Shown here piece by piece: positions 35,174-44,901 of a stretch of DNA of 64,000 nt. Each line of letters starts with the position of its first letter. Position 1 is the first letter of the stretch. Below the pieces are notes generated by a model that did not search any database, was not told the origin of the DNA, and saw only the letters and a list, made by a program, of their open reading frames with translations. Made by a program: the position numbers and the translations under genes. The stretch is from Psychrobacter submarinus (GTDB lineage Bacteria; Pseudomonadota; Gammaproteobacteria; Pseudomonadales; Moraxellaceae), in assembly GCF_904846685.1 (NCBI RefSeq), contig NZ_CAJHBQ010000002.1:310001-374000 (forward strand), given 5' to 3'.

Positions 35174-35365
35174 TTATAATTCATCAGAAAATGGAGTGGA
35201 CTCAGCGGGTAAAGTGTATTCTTCACTGGCCCAAGCGCCTAAGTCAATGAGCTTACAGCGCTCACTACAAAAAGGCTTGGATTTATTATCTTGCCAAGCT
35301 GTGAGGGTGCCGCAGCGCGGGCAAGGATAGCTTTTTGGTGGGGTAGTGTCAGTCGTGTCAGTCAT
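35174..35365 (-). CDS. yacG: DNA gyrase inhibitor YacG (zinc protein)
   Basis: 63 residues from the ATG at 35365 (GTG at 35371 possible). The YacG signature is complete: [12 protein letters not shown] then [19 protein letters not shown]; four Cys bind zinc. A Thr/Asp-rich leader precedes it. YacG binds GyrB and inhibits gyrase in E. coli. It lies 107 bp upstream of argD's start on the same strand. In relatives it sits beside coaE or pilD, which are not here. Confidence 0.94.
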   Translation of the reverse strand: MTDTTDTTPPKSYPCPRCGTLTAWQDNKSKPFCSERCKLIDLGAWASEEYTLPAESTPFSDEL

Positions 35366-35521
35366 AAGCACAGGGCAACTTTTTAGATTTTAATAAATAG
35401 CAGCCGTTATAATAGCATGTGCTTTATAAAAGACAACGCAGACTAAGGCGCAAATGCCAAAAATAGAGACAAAAAAACCTAAAGAGAAATCAAGAAAGAA
35501 ATAACATAATACAGCGAACTC

Positions 35522-35537
35522 AAATAGCCTAAGCAAA
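35522..35537 (+). repeat. 16-bp spacer motif, copy 3
   Basis: AAATAGCCTAAGCAAA, followed by AAATAAATTAAAAAAT, 41 bp upstream of the TrmB-like gene. Confidence 0.8.
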
Positions 35538-35578
35538 AAATAAATTAAAAAATATACATCACGCACAAAGAGAAAATA

Positions 35579-36241
35579 ATGACTAACGAAAAACATTTAT
35601 CACATAAACAAAGCAGACCCTTCCAGCCTACAAAATTATCAAAACCGCGTAACTTTGTTATACCTGAGATACTAACCAACAAGCAAAAGAGTAGCCCACC
35701 TATCGTTATCGAAATCGGGGCAGGGAAGGGTATGCACGCGCTAAGCTTTGCTAAGCAAAACCCTGATAAACATTTGATTGCCATTGAACGTACGCGTAAT
35801 AAGTTTGAGGCTTTCTCTAAAATAGCTAAGACGCAGCAGTTAGCAAACCTTACTCCTGTCCACGCCGACGCAATCGCTTGGATAGTGCAAGCAATAGCCC
35901 CTAACAGTATCAGTCAAATATACTTACTCTATCCCAATCCTGAGCAGCATAACCCTAATCAGCAGTGGTTAAATATGCCGTTCTTTGAGTTCTTACTATC
36001 ACGCTTGCAAACCGGTGGCAAGATCGTGTTAGCAACTAATATAGAGCAGTACATGGCCAATGCACAAGAGCAGGCCGGCACGCTGTGGTGTCTACCCAAC
36101 ACAAGAGCAGAGGTTCCGGCAAACAGTCAGCGTACGCATTTTGAGATCAAATATCTAGCTCGTAAAGAGACGTGTTGGCAGTTGACTATGGTTAAACCTA
36201 AAGGTTATCAAACTAGGTTCGATACTTGGCAAGTGAGCTAA
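35579..36241 (+). CDS. TrmB-like SAM-dependent methyltransferase
   Basis: 220 residues. The class I SAM site is clear: PIVIEIGAGKGMHALSFAKQ, then HLIAIERTRNKFEAF, as in tRNA (guanine-46-N7) methyltransferases. The usual catalytic FPDPWPKKRH segment is replaced by YLLYPNPEQHNPNQQWLNMP, which keeps the P-x-P core but loses the Lys/Arg cluster. The C-terminal TRFDTWQ resembles TrmB ends. The basic N-terminal leader (KHLSHKQSRPFQPTKLSKPR) is unusual. It may be a divergent paralogue acting on a different substrate, with normal trmB elsewhere. Single gene flanked by two copies of the 16-bp motif. Confidence 0.75.
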   Translation: MTNEKHLSHKQSRPFQPTKLSKPRNFVIPEILTNKQKSSPPIVIEIGAGKGMHALSFAKQNPDKHLIAIERTRNKFEAFSKIAKTQQLANLTPVHADAIAWIVQAIAPNSISQIYLLYPNPEQHNPNQQWLNMPFFEFLLSRLQTGGKIVLATNIEQYMANAQEQAGTLWCLPNTRAEVPANSQRTHFEIKYLARKETCWQLTMVKPKGYQTRFDTWQVS

Positions 36242-36318
36242 CTTTATTAGCACAAAGGGGGCGAAAAAAGCAGAGATAGCGTCAATGGAGAGGCTGTCAC
36301 ACATAGATTGTAGATATA

Positions 36319-36334
36319 AAATAGCCTAAGCAAA
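36319..36334 (+). repeat. 16-bp spacer motif, copy 4
   Basis: AAATAGCCTAAGCAAA followed by TAAAAATGAATTAAAA, between the convergent TrmB-like and ABC1 kinase genes. Confidence 0.8.
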
Positions 36335-36396
36335 TAAAAATGAATTAAAAAAGACCGCCACTAAAGGACAGTCAAAAAATCTGGCTTATTTTTATA

Positions 36397-37791
36397 CTAT
36401 AAAAATGGCTTAACCAGTTTATCAGAATCAGTATGAGCATCCAAAACCGTTAAAAAAGTATAAGCACCAATAAACTTACGGCTAATAAACATAAACTCTT
36501 TGGGTGGCAAATTAAACTCAAAAGACTGCATAGCAGTAGTAGCGGCGGCAGAGATGCGCGAGTGTAGCTTACTGTTGGACCAAATATAGCGCTGATTATC
36601 ATCTAAGACTTTAGTAGGGATGTCTGGATTACTTGCCGTATCGCTAAAGGGCTCGGTAGCTAATAAAAATATATTAGCAATATCAGAGCTGACTTTTTGG
36701 CTCATGGTATCAAAGAACTCATAGCCTGTCATAGCGTTCATCATCGCTTGGTGATCATGATAATAACCCGCCTTTAATAAGCCATGAGCAATCGTTAATA
36801 GCTCATAATCGAACTGGCGAATGGCTCCAAAGTCGAGCAGTACCAACTTATCAGGCTCATCCATGCTATCGCTAATGCGTACTAGATAATTGCCAAAGTT
36901 GGGGTCGGTTTGCATCTCGCCCCATACAAATATCTCTTGCATCATAATCTCGATAGCTGCTTGGCCTATAGCATTACGCCGCTCAGCAGATAACTCTTTT
37001 AGTCGTGCAGAAGTCACTGGAACGCCGGATTCATAAGACATACATAATAAGCGCTGACTTGAGAAGTCGCGGTATATCTTAGGCACAGCATAACGCGGGT
37101 CATCTTGTAGCCGCCCATAAAAACGCTCAGTGGTCGCCGCTTCGATATTATAATCAACCTCAACGTGCAGTAGATCTCGAATCTCTTCAAACCAAGTATC
37201 TAAAGCACGAGTTTGCGGTACGGCATTACTCACTTTTAGCAAGCGTTTGAATAGCGCTAAGTCTGAGTCGATAGCATCGGCAACGCCTGGATACTGAATC
37301 TTTAATACCACCTCTTCGCCAGTCGCTTTTATGGTAGCGCGATGTACTTGGGCGAGGGAAGCGGTACCAATAGGCACTTGATCGATATCAAGCTCATTGA
37401 ACTTTTCGCCTAAAGTACGGCGTAACGTCTGCTCAATTCCTGGCCATGCTAAGGTTGCCGTATCGTCGTTTAAGGTTTGTAGCGCGCGAGTAATCTCAGG
37501 AGGTAGAATATGCTCACCATACAAGGCTAGCATCTGTCCGATCTTGACTACTGAACCCTTAAGCTTACCAAGCTCTTCTGCCACATAGTTAGCTTGTGCC
37601 TCCATAAACACTTGGTTGCGCGCCGAGCGAGCTTCTTTACCCAAAAACATGCCAGACACACTATTACCTGCCCAGCGGCGACCAATATTCAAAGAAGTCT
37701 TAGCAATAGACATCCGACGCTCAAACCCAGAGGTTTTTAGGTTATCAATTGACTGCTTATTATTAGTAGGTTTATACACATCATTTGCCAT
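36397..37791 (-). CDS. ABC1/AarF (UbiB-family) protein kinase-like protein
   Basis: 464 residues from the ATG at 37791. ABC1 hallmarks are the KxGQ motif in KGSVVKIGQMLALYGEHILP, an Ala-rich nucleotide loop (PIGTASLAQVHRA), the invariant Lys in VVLKIQYPGV, Glu in EVDYNIEAA, the catalytic segment QTDPNFGNYLV (Asp and Asn) and LLDFGAIRQF as the DFG equivalent. The C-terminal region lacks the membrane helices of E. coli UbiB, so it is closer to the soluble ABC1 proteins of the ADCK type. Likely role in ubiquinone or lipid metabolism, inferred from family only. Confidence 0.88.
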   Translation of the reverse strand: MANDVYKPTNNKQSIDNLKTSGFERRMSIAKTSLNIGRRWAGNSVSGMFLGKEARSARNQVFMEAQANYVAEELGKLKGSVVKIGQMLALYGEHILPPEITRALQTLNDDTATLAWPGIEQTLRRTLGEKFNELDIDQVPIGTASLAQVHRATIKATGEEVVLKIQYPGVADAIDSDLALFKRLLKVSNAVPQTRALDTWFEEIRDLLHVEVDYNIEAATTERFYGRLQDDPRYAVPKIYRDFSSQRLLCMSYESGVPVTSARLKELSAERRNAIGQAAIEIMMQEIFVWGEMQTDPNFGNYLVRISDSMDEPDKLVLLDFGAIRQFDYELLTIAHGLLKAGYYHDHQAMMNAMTGYEFFDTMSQKVSSDIANIFLLATEPFSDTASNPDIPTKVLDDNQRYIWSNSKLHSRISAAATTAMQSFEFNLPPKEFMFISRKFIGAYTFLTVLDAHTDSDKLVKPFL

Positions 37792-37957
37792 AAATATAAT
37801 CATTCACTAGGTTAATAATGATTTGTGGGTGCGCCGCTATGAATGCAAGTCAAAAACCTTACGAGTGCACAAAATTGTATCACAGCAGCACAACCTTGCC
37901 GACAATAAGGGTGTGGCCACTTCCCAGCAAGCATTTATTGTTTATTTTGAGCTAGCT

Positions 37958-39319
37958 TTAGTCTTCGCGAGCAATCGCTTGATAACCAATATCACGGCGA
38001 TAATGTGCACCCTCAAAGCTAATAGCGCCTGCAACGCTTAATGCTGCTTGTTGTGCATTTAAGATGCTATCAGCGAGCGCAGTCACACAAACAACACGAC
38101 CGCCATTCGTGACAATTTCTTTATCGCTATCGTTTTGAGCATTGGCACTTTGAGTATTGATATTGATATCTAAATTTTCTACTTCTTTAGTAAAATCAGT
38201 CCCCGCATGAAATACTTTTACAGACTGCTGATCGTCAAGCTCAGGTAGGCCTGATATTACATCGCCTTTGGATGACGTTTCTGGATAGCCTTTTGAGGCG
38301 ATAACGATACCTAGAGCAGGGCGCTCATCCCAATTCGCCTCTTTTGGTAGCTGACCTGCTAGCCCTGCTGTCACTAAATCTACTATTGATGATTGCAAGC
38401 GCATCAGGATAGGCTGCGTCTCTGGATCGCCAAAACGGCAGTTGAATTCAATGACGTAAGGGTCGCCTGCATCATCAATCATTAAACCTGCATATAAAAA
38501 ACCAGTATAAGGGTGGCCAGCGGCATTCATCGCATCAACGACCGGCTGAATGACCTGCGTTATAACTTTGTTATGGACCTCATCGGTGACGACCGGTGCA
38601 GGAGAGTAAGCGCCCATACCACCAGTGTTCGGGCCGGTATCACCTTCAAAGGCACGTTTATGATCTTGGCTAGTGGCCATCGGCAAAATGTTGTCGCCAT
38701 CAATCATACAAATAAAGCTGGCTTCTTCGCCTTGCAAAAATTGCTCAATAACCACGCGGCTACCGGCATCGCCAAACTTATTATCAGCTAGCATATCATC
38801 AATAGCTACATGGGCCTGCTCAGTAGTCTCAGCGACGATAACGCCTTTACCTGCGGCAAGGCCATCGGCTTTGATAACGATAGGCGCGCCTTGTTCGTCG
38901 ACATAAGCTTTGGCACTGGCTGCATCCGTGAAGCCTTGGTAAGCTGCCGTCGGAATATTGTTGTTTTGCATAAACTCTTTGGCAAAGGTCTTTGAGCCCT
39001 CTAGCTGCGCGCAATAAGCAGTCGGCCCCCAAGCTTGCACGCCTGCCTTGCGGCAAGCATCGATTATACCAGTCACTAAAGGCGCCTCAGGGCCAACGAT
39101 GACGATATCGATATCATTATATTGACAAAACTCTATAACGGCGCTGTGCTCATTATCAGTGTCTTTATTATCCAAAACGATATTTTGGCATTTAGGCTCC
39201 AGCGCCGTGCCTGCATTACCTGGTGCGACATAAACGGTCTCAACATTGTTATCTTTGGCACACTGCCAAGCCAATGCATGCTCACGTCCACCGGCACCTA
39301 TTACCAAAACCTTCATCAT
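37958..39319 (-). CDS. purD: Phosphoribosylamine-glycine ligase
   Basis: 453 residues from the ATG at 39319 (ATG at 39316 or GTG at 39328 also fit; AGGTG lies just upstream). The ATP-grasp enzyme of purine synthesis makes glycinamide ribotide. Landmarks are VLVIGAGGREHALAW, KADGLAAGKGVIVAE, EEASFICMIDG, HKRAFEGDTGPNTGGMGAYS and VIEFNCRFGDPETQPIL. It is about 20 residues longer than usual because of an Asn/Asp-rich insert near residue 400 (ININTQSANAQNDSDKE). The neighbouring ABC1 gene follows 166 bp later. Confidence 0.96.
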   Translation of the reverse strand: MMKVLVIGAGGREHALAWQCAKDNNVETVYVAPGNAGTALEPKCQNIVLDNKDTDNEHSAVIEFCQYNDIDIVIVGPEAPLVTGIIDACRKAGVQAWGPTAYCAQLEGSKTFAKEFMQNNNIPTAAYQGFTDAASAKAYVDEQGAPIVIKADGLAAGKGVIVAETTEQAHVAIDDMLADNKFGDAGSRVVIEQFLQGEEASFICMIDGDNILPMATSQDHKRAFEGDTGPNTGGMGAYSPAPVVTDEVHNKVITQVIQPVVDAMNAAGHPYTGFLYAGLMIDDAGDPYVIEFNCRFGDPETQPILMRLQSSIVDLVTAGLAGQLPKEANWDERPALGIVIASKGYPETSSKGDVISGLPELDDQQSVKVFHAGTDFTKEVENLDININTQSANAQNDSDKEIVTNGGRVVCVTALADSILNAQQAALSVAGAISFEGAHYRRDIGYQAIARED

Positions 39320-39813
39320 ACGTTTCACCTTTATATCGATTTAATCGACTATGTTGTTTATTGAATGCATTTATTGAGTGTTGTTATTGTCAGTTCTTAA
39401 TGACGATCAAGCATCATGGCTTATGTATAACTCTGCAAGCCCGCCTCATTTACTATGGCGTATTCTAACAAATAATTTGTATGAATTGTTATGAGTATAA
39501 AACCCACCGCGCACGCAAAAATAAACTCTGCTGAGCGCTAATAGTAAGTAGTGACTCGCTCATCTTTCGGTCTTGACTTTAAGCTCAGTGGTCTCATTAG
39601 CAAAGGTTATTAACGACTGCTTAATGCATGAAATAATGTTGAACGCTACAGCTGAGCGCATAGGTGCGTTACACTTCACTAAATAAGCGCTTTAATAAAG
39701 ACAGTAACGTCATTACTCATTCTGAGTCGTTAGCCGTATTCAACCATACTGGCTCAAAATACATAAAACCGAAAAACACCGTGATAAACAAAATCTATAA
39801 TAAGGAAAACGCT
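39320..39813. other. Divergent intergenic region between purD and gdh
   Basis: Non-coding and AT-rich. An open frame continues upstream of the gdh ATG to 39664, but it lacks a ribosome binding site and resembles nothing. I see no clear operator, RNA or -35/-10 pair. Confidence 0.4.
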
Positions 39814-42800
39814 ATGCCAAACTCTTTGAGTATCAGTAAAGAGGATATTAGCCAAATCAGTGACATTGCCACAAGTTATGTGCAAAAGGATAAGTCACTG
39901 GTAGAGCCGTTTATGCAAAGCTACTATCGCACTTTGCATCACGAAATCGCTGATCAGATTGACAATGTCGATCTAGCCGGCATGGCACTACACCACTTTA
40001 TCTTGTTGAAAGCTTATAAAGGTGACAAACCGCAATTAAAAATACTAAACCCTATTGCCGAAGAGCAGCATTTTCATAGCTCCCATACCATCATTCAGAT
40101 GGTTGCCTATGATCGCCCCTTTCTGGTGGATACTATCTTGATGAGTCTTGAGGCTCAAGGCATAAACGTACACCGTACCTACAATACGATCATAAGTGTA
40201 GAGCGCGATGACGACGGTCATATTACTCAAATCGATAGCGCCACTGAGAGCGCAACCTCGCATCTATCACTGATCCAATGCGAAATTGCTTATCAAGACG
40301 ATAGCGCATTGGCGGATCTACAACAAATGCTGCTAGAGAAGGTGGATACACTAGATACGGTAGTTGGCGACTGGCAGCAAATGCATGAGCGCCTAACGCA
40401 GATAAAAAACGAGCTATCAAAACAGACTTTGCCTGAGGTGTTTTACTCGCAGCAAGAGATTCAAGCCTTTTTGGATTGGATATTAGATGATAATTTTATA
40501 TTTTTAGGCTACCGAGAGTATCGCTTAGAAAAAGAGGGGATGAATGAGGTTAATAATGAGGATTTGAATCTATACTCTATTGGTAACAGCGGCCTTGGCT
40601 TATTACGCGGCAGTAGTGAAGATAGCTTGTCGGAGAGTTTTAGCCAATTGCCAACAGAGCTCAAAAAGCTGCTAACAGGCCCGCGGGTACTAATGCTATC
40701 AAAATCAAGCCACGTCTCACCTGTTCATCGTCCGGTCTATATGGATTTTTTGGGTATTCATAAGTTCGATAGTCAAGGCAAACTCATTGGTGAGTATCGC
40801 TTCATCGGCCTATTGACCTCACAAGCGTATCAACTAACAGTCAGCAACATTCCACTACTGCGCGAAAAAGCCAATAAAATCATGGCAATGACCTCCATTC
40901 CTAAAGACGGTCACGCCTATCATAAGATGACTCATATCATCAACACCTTACCGCGCGACGACTTGTTTCAAGCCAGCGTCGAAGAGCTGTATCCGATGGT
41001 GACAGGCATCTCACAACTGCAAGATAAAAAGAGCCTACGTCTATTTAGCCGCGTCGATCACTATCAGCGCTTTGTCTCTTGCCTAGTCTATATTCCAAGA
41101 GACAAGTTCAATACTGAGCTACGGATTAAAGTACAAAATGTGCTAAAAGAAGCTTATGGTGGCACCTCATCTGGGTTTACCACTGAGTTTAATGAATCCG
41201 ATCATGCCCGCGTTCATGTGCATGTTCGCACAATCCCAGGACAAGTCAATGAGGTTAATACTAGCGATTTAGAGGCAGAGCTCACCGGATTGATGCAGTC
41301 ATGGAGCGATCATTATCAAAAAATGCTACTCGATAACGTCGGTGAGCAACAAGCCAATGCGCTCATGCGCCAATTTCTAGCGTTTATACCAGCTGCTTAT
41401 CAAGAGCGTTTTGATGCGCGTACCGCGGTTGAGGACACCAAACGCTTGCAGCGTCTGATCAGCATGACAGATGATGAGCCAATGATTTGGCATTTATATC
41501 AGTCTACTGGCGATGCCAGCAATCAGCTGCATCTAAAACTTTATGGCCATCAGCAGCCTGTTATTTTATCAAAGGTATTACCCGTACTAGAGAATTTTGG
41601 TGTATCGGTAGTCTCCGCTCAAACTTATGAGTTTGATCTGCCTGAGCAGCCAATCTGGATGCAAGAGTATGAGCTGACGCTCGAGCATGTCGATACCGTC
41701 GATATGCGCGTAGTCCGCGATCAGTTTGAAGATAGCCTGCAGCAAATATGGACGGGGAGAGTGGAGAGCGATCCCTTTAATGAGCTCGTGCTCATTACCG
41801 AGTTAGATACCTATGATGTCGTTGTTTTACGGGCGCTTTCAAGTTACATGCGTCAGGCGAAAGCGCCATTCTCGAGCAGCTATATTCAGCAGACCGTCCT
41901 CAAATATAACGCTATCAGTGTCGCTTTAGTCAAGCTCTTTGATGCGCGTATGAATCCTAGGCACAGTGAGGACAGCCGCAAGGAAAAAACCGCGCAAATT
42001 CAGCAAAACATCCTTGAAGACTTGGCTGCAGTTGATAGCTTGGATGAAGATCGCATCCTGCGTTGGTACTTAGACTTAATCAACGCTATGGTTCGAACGA
42101 ACTTTTATCAGGTCGATAGCGAGGGCGGACGCAAAGATAGAGTGTCGTTCAAGTTTTTCGCGGCAGATATCCCTAATCTGCCGAAGCCGAAGCCGATGTA
42201 TGAGATATTCGTCTATTCACCAAGAGTCGAGGCGGTACATCTACGCGGCGGTAAAGTTGCCCGCGGCGGTCTACGTTGGTCGGATCGCATGGAGGATTTT
42301 CGTACTGAAGTGCTTGGACTGGTCAAAGCCCAAATGGTCAAAAACGCAGTTATCGTACCAGTAGGCTCGAAAGGCGGCTTTATCGTTAAGACCAAAACAA
42401 TGGCCGATGGCCGCGAAGCTTTTCAAGCTGAGGGTATCGCTTGCTACCAGACCTTTTTGCGCGGGATGTTAGACGTCACTGATAACATCGTTGATGGGCA
42501 AATTGTCCCGCCAGCCAACACCGTGCGTCATGATGACGATGATCCGTATTTAGTAGTGGCGGCTGATAAAGGTACCGCCAGCTTCTCTGATATCGCCAAC
42601 GCGCTATCTAGCGAATATAACTTTTGGCTTGATGATGCTTTTGCTTCAGGCGGCTCAGTCGGTTACGATCACAAGGCAATGGGCATTACGGCACGCGGCG
42701 GCTGGGAGTCGGTCAAACGCCACTTCCGTATGCTAGGTCAAGACATCCAAAACCGCGACGACTTTACGGTAGTTGGTATCGGTGATATGAGTGGTGACGT

Positions 42801-44649
42801 CTTCGGTAACGGTATGCTGCAATCAAAACATACTAAGCTTGTCGCCGCCTTTAACCACTTGCATATCTTTGTCGATCCAAGCCCTGATCCCCAAAGCTCT
42901 TATGCCGAGCGAGAGCGTTTATTTAATACGCCGCGCTCGACTTGGGATGACTACGACAAGTCGCTCATAAGTGCCGGCGGCGGGGTGTTTGCGCGTACCG
43001 ATAAAACCATCGCCATCACCCCTGAGATGAAAGCGATATTCGCTATTGAAGACGATAGCTTAGCGCCTAATGACTTTATCAGTGCCTTACTACGAGCACC
43101 AGTCGATCTCATTTGGAACGGCGGTATCGGCACTTATGTCAAAAGCGTTAATGAGAGTCATGCCGATGTCGGCGACCGCGCTAATGATGCCGTGCGAGTC
43201 GATGGCGGAGAGCTGCGCGCTGCAGTAGTCGGTGAAGGCGGTAACTTAGGCTTCACTCAGCAAGGACGTATCGAATACGCGCAGACCGGTGGGCGCATCT
43301 ATACTGACGCTATCGACAACTCAGGCGGCGTCAACTGCTCGGATCATGAAGTGAATATCAAAATCTTGCTCGGTAAAGTGGTTGAGCAAGGCGATATGAC
43401 CTTAAAGCAGCGCAACGAGCTGTTAGAGTCGATGACTGATACCGTAGCGCAGTTGGTATTGCGTCAAAACTATCTTCAGCCACAAGCGCTTGAGCTCAGT
43501 CAAATACGCGCCGCTGATAATCTGAGCGATCACCAACGCTTCATTCAGCTGTTAGAGTCTGAAGGTCGCCTTGATAGAGCGATTGAATATCTACCCTCTG
43601 ATGAAGAGATTGCCAAACGGCAAAAAGCCAATACCGGTCTGACCAATCCCGAACTAGCAGTGGTTATGGCTTATGGCAAAATGTGGGTCTATGATCATCT
43701 GCTATTATCGGACTTGCCTGATGCGCCATATTTCGTCAATGAGCTGCGTAAGTATTTCCCTGATGAGCTGGTCGGACGTTTCTTCGATGAGATGACAGAG
43801 CATCGTCTAAACCGCGAGATTATCAGTACTTATCTGACCAACAGCGTGGTCAATCGCCTGGGTATCGAGGCACTGTTCCGTCTCTTCGAAGAAACAGGGC
43901 AGACGCTCGCCACTATCATTCGTGCTTATGCGATTACTCGTGAAGTGTTCGAGGTAAAAACAGTATGGCAACTGCTTGAATCGCTTGATAATAAAGTCGA
44001 TGCCAAGCTGTTATTAAAGCTTGAGCTGCGCTTACGTGATGCCTTAGAGGGCGGCGTAGTGTGGTTTATCAATGCCTTTGAACAAGATCTGCAAGTGGCT
44101 GATATGATCGAGCGTTTTGGCAATAGCGTCGCACAGCTTACCAAATCAAACGGCTTTATTGAGCAGCAGTTTGCTCAGTATCTACAAGACGATACGGAAA
44201 GCCTCACCGCTGATGGCCTTGAGGACAATGATGCGGCGTTATTTGCTATCTTGCCTTATCATGTTGATGCCTTAGATACTGCCTTACTCGCTGAAAAATA
44301 TGAGCGTTCAGTAGAAGATATCGCATCCTTGTACTTTGAAGCTTATCAAGTGCTACAGTTCGATTGGATGATGGATCATATCGCCACTTTGCCGCAGCAA
44401 GACTACTGGGATCGCCGTGCCCGCCACGCGCTCGTCAATGAGCTGACGCGTAGTTTGCGTCTGCTTATGAATGCACTACTGTCAGAGCCTGATGCCAAAG
44501 GTGCTTTTGACGAGTGGATGTCACGTCATGAGAATGCACTGAGCGCTGTCACAACTGAGATGCAAAAGCTAGATAACAATGATAGCGTTATTAGTCTGTC
44601 CACGCTGTCAGTGCTGATGAGCGAGCTGAGCAGTCTAGTCAGTAAATAA
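39814..44649 (+). CDS. NAD-specific glutamate dehydrogenase, large (180-kDa) type
   Basis: 1,611 residues from the ATG at 39814 (AAGGAAA seven bases upstream). It deaminates glutamate to 2-oxoglutarate and fits with the put genes, which make glutamate from proline. A long N-terminal region holds ACT-like segments (HTIIQMVAYDRPFLVDTILM) and FLDWILDDNFIFLGYREY. The catalytic core starts near residue 790 with PMYEIFVYSPRVEAVHLRGG, VARGGLRWSDRMEDFRTEVL, then the substrate Lys in KNAVIVPVGSKGGFIV. Next come DKGTASFSDIAN, VVGIGDMSGDVFGNGML and GEGGNLGFTQQGRIEYA. The helical C-terminal domain is complete. Length and order match the GDH of Pseudomonas and Psychrobacter type. Confidence 0.95.
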   Translation: MPNSLSISKEDISQISDIATSYVQKDKSLVEPFMQSYYRTLHHEIADQIDNVDLAGMALHHFILLKAYKGDKPQLKILNPIAEEQHFHSSHTIIQMVAYDRPFLVDTILMSLEAQGINVHRTYNTIISVERDDDGHITQIDSATESATSHLSLIQCEIAYQDDSALADLQQMLLEKVDTLDTVVGDWQQMHERLTQIKNELSKQTLPEVFYSQQEIQAFLDWILDDNFIFLGYREYRLEKEGMNEVNNEDLNLYSIGNSGLGLLRGSSEDSLSESFSQLPTELKKLLTGPRVLMLSKSSHVSPVHRPVYMDFLGIHKFDSQGKLIGEYRFIGLLTSQAYQLTVSNIPLLREKANKIMAMTSIPKDGHAYHKMTHIINTLPRDDLFQASVEELYPMVTGISQLQDKKSLRLFSRVDHYQRFVSCLVYIPRDKFNTELRIKVQNVLKEAYGGTSSGFTTEFNESDHARVHVHVRTIPGQVNEVNTSDLEAELTGLMQSWSDHYQKMLLDNVGEQQANALMRQFLAFIPAAYQERFDARTAVEDTKRLQRLISMTDDEPMIWHLYQSTGDASNQLHLKLYGHQQPVILSKVLPVLENFGVSVVSAQTYEFDLPEQPIWMQEYELTLEHVDTVDMRVVRDQFEDSLQQIWTGRVESDPFNELVLITELDTYDVVVLRALSSYMRQAKAPFSSSYIQQTVLKYNAISVALVKLFDARMNPRHSEDSRKEKTAQIQQNILEDLAAVDSLDEDRILRWYLDLINAMVRTNFYQVDSEGGRKDRVSFKFFAADIPNLPKPKPMYEIFVYSPRVEAVHLRGGKVARGGLRWSDRMEDFRTEVLGLVKAQMVKNAVIVPVGSKGGFIVKTKTMADGREAFQAEGIACYQTFLRGMLDVTDNIVDGQIVPPANTVRHDDDDPYLVVAADKGTASFSDIANALSSEYNFWLDDAFASGGSVGYDHKAMGITARGGWESVKRHFRMLGQDIQNRDDFTVVGIGDMSGDVFGNGMLQSKHTKLVAAFNHLHIFVDPSPDPQSSYAERERLFNTPRSTWDDYDKSLISAGGGVFARTDKTIAITPEMKAIFAIEDDSLAPNDFISALLRAPVDLIWNGGIGTYVKSVNESHADVGDRANDAVRVDGGELRAAVVGEGGNLGFTQQGRIEYAQTGGRIYTDAIDNSGGVNCSDHEVNIKILLGKVVEQGDMTLKQRNELLESMTDTVAQLVLRQNYLQPQALELSQIRAADNLSDHQRFIQLLESEGRLDRAIEYLPSDEEIAKRQKANTGLTNPELAVVMAYGKMWVYDHLLLSDLPDAPYFVNELRKYFPDELVGRFFDEMTEHRLNREIISTYLTNSVVNRLGIEALFRLFEETGQTLATIIRAYAITREVFEVKTVWQLLESLDNKVDAKLLLKLELRLRDALEGGVVWFINAFEQDLQVADMIERFGNSVAQLTKSNGFIEQQFAQYLQDDTESLTADGLEDNDAALFAILPYHVDALDTALLAEKYERSVEDIASLYFEAYQVLQFDWMMDHIATLPQQDYWDRRARHALVNELTRSLRLLMNALLSEPDAKGAFDEWMSRHENALSAVTTEMQKLDNNDSVISLSTLSVLMSELSSLVSK

Positions 44650-44674
44650 ACAATCAAATCATCAATGGTATAGA

Positions 44675-44707
44675 AAAAAGCCACCGCTTATGAGCGGTGG
44701 CTTTTTA
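44675..44707 (+). terminator. Terminator of gdh
   Basis: AGCCACCGCT-TATG-AGCGGTGGCT stem, then TTTTT. The A run on the left makes it work in both directions, also for the sbcDC transcript. Confidence 0.92.
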
Positions 44708-44750
44708 ATAAATAGTGTTTGGTTATTTAACGATAACTACAACCAGATGC

Positions 44751-44885
44751 TTATAAAGAGATAAAAATCAGCATCGTTGCTATCGCAGCTATTACAAAAA
44801 CTGTGACCGGTAGCAAATGGCGAGGTTTCGTTATTGGCGATATTGGTCTAGACACCTGAGCAATTTTGTTAATAACCATAGCCAT
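44751..44885 (-). CDS. Small single-helix membrane peptide (44 residues) downstream of sbcC
   Basis: ATG at 44885 (minus strand), stop at 44751, starting 16 bp after the sbcC stop, with AAGAGAA about four bases before the ATG. The product begins MAMVINKIAQVSRPISPITK, a positively charged N-terminal part with PRH, then a strong hydrophobic stretch (LLPVTVFVIAAIATMLIFIS) to the end. This is a plausible inner-membrane peptide co-transcribed with sbcDC, ending before the bidirectional terminator at 44675-44707. No family recognised. The helix, ribosome binding site and position support it; proof of translation is lacking. Confidence 0.5.
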   Translation of the reverse strand: MAMVINKIAQVSRPISPITKPRHLLPVTVFVIAAIATMLIFISL

Positions 44886-44901
44886 TTTATTCTCTTTTTT
44901 A

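Noticed and set aside
39664..39813. Extended N-terminus of the glutamate dehydrogenase from an upstream start
   Set aside because: No ribosome binding site at 39664 and the extra 50 residues are unlike the family, while ATG 39814 has AAGGAAA upstream and begins the conserved region.
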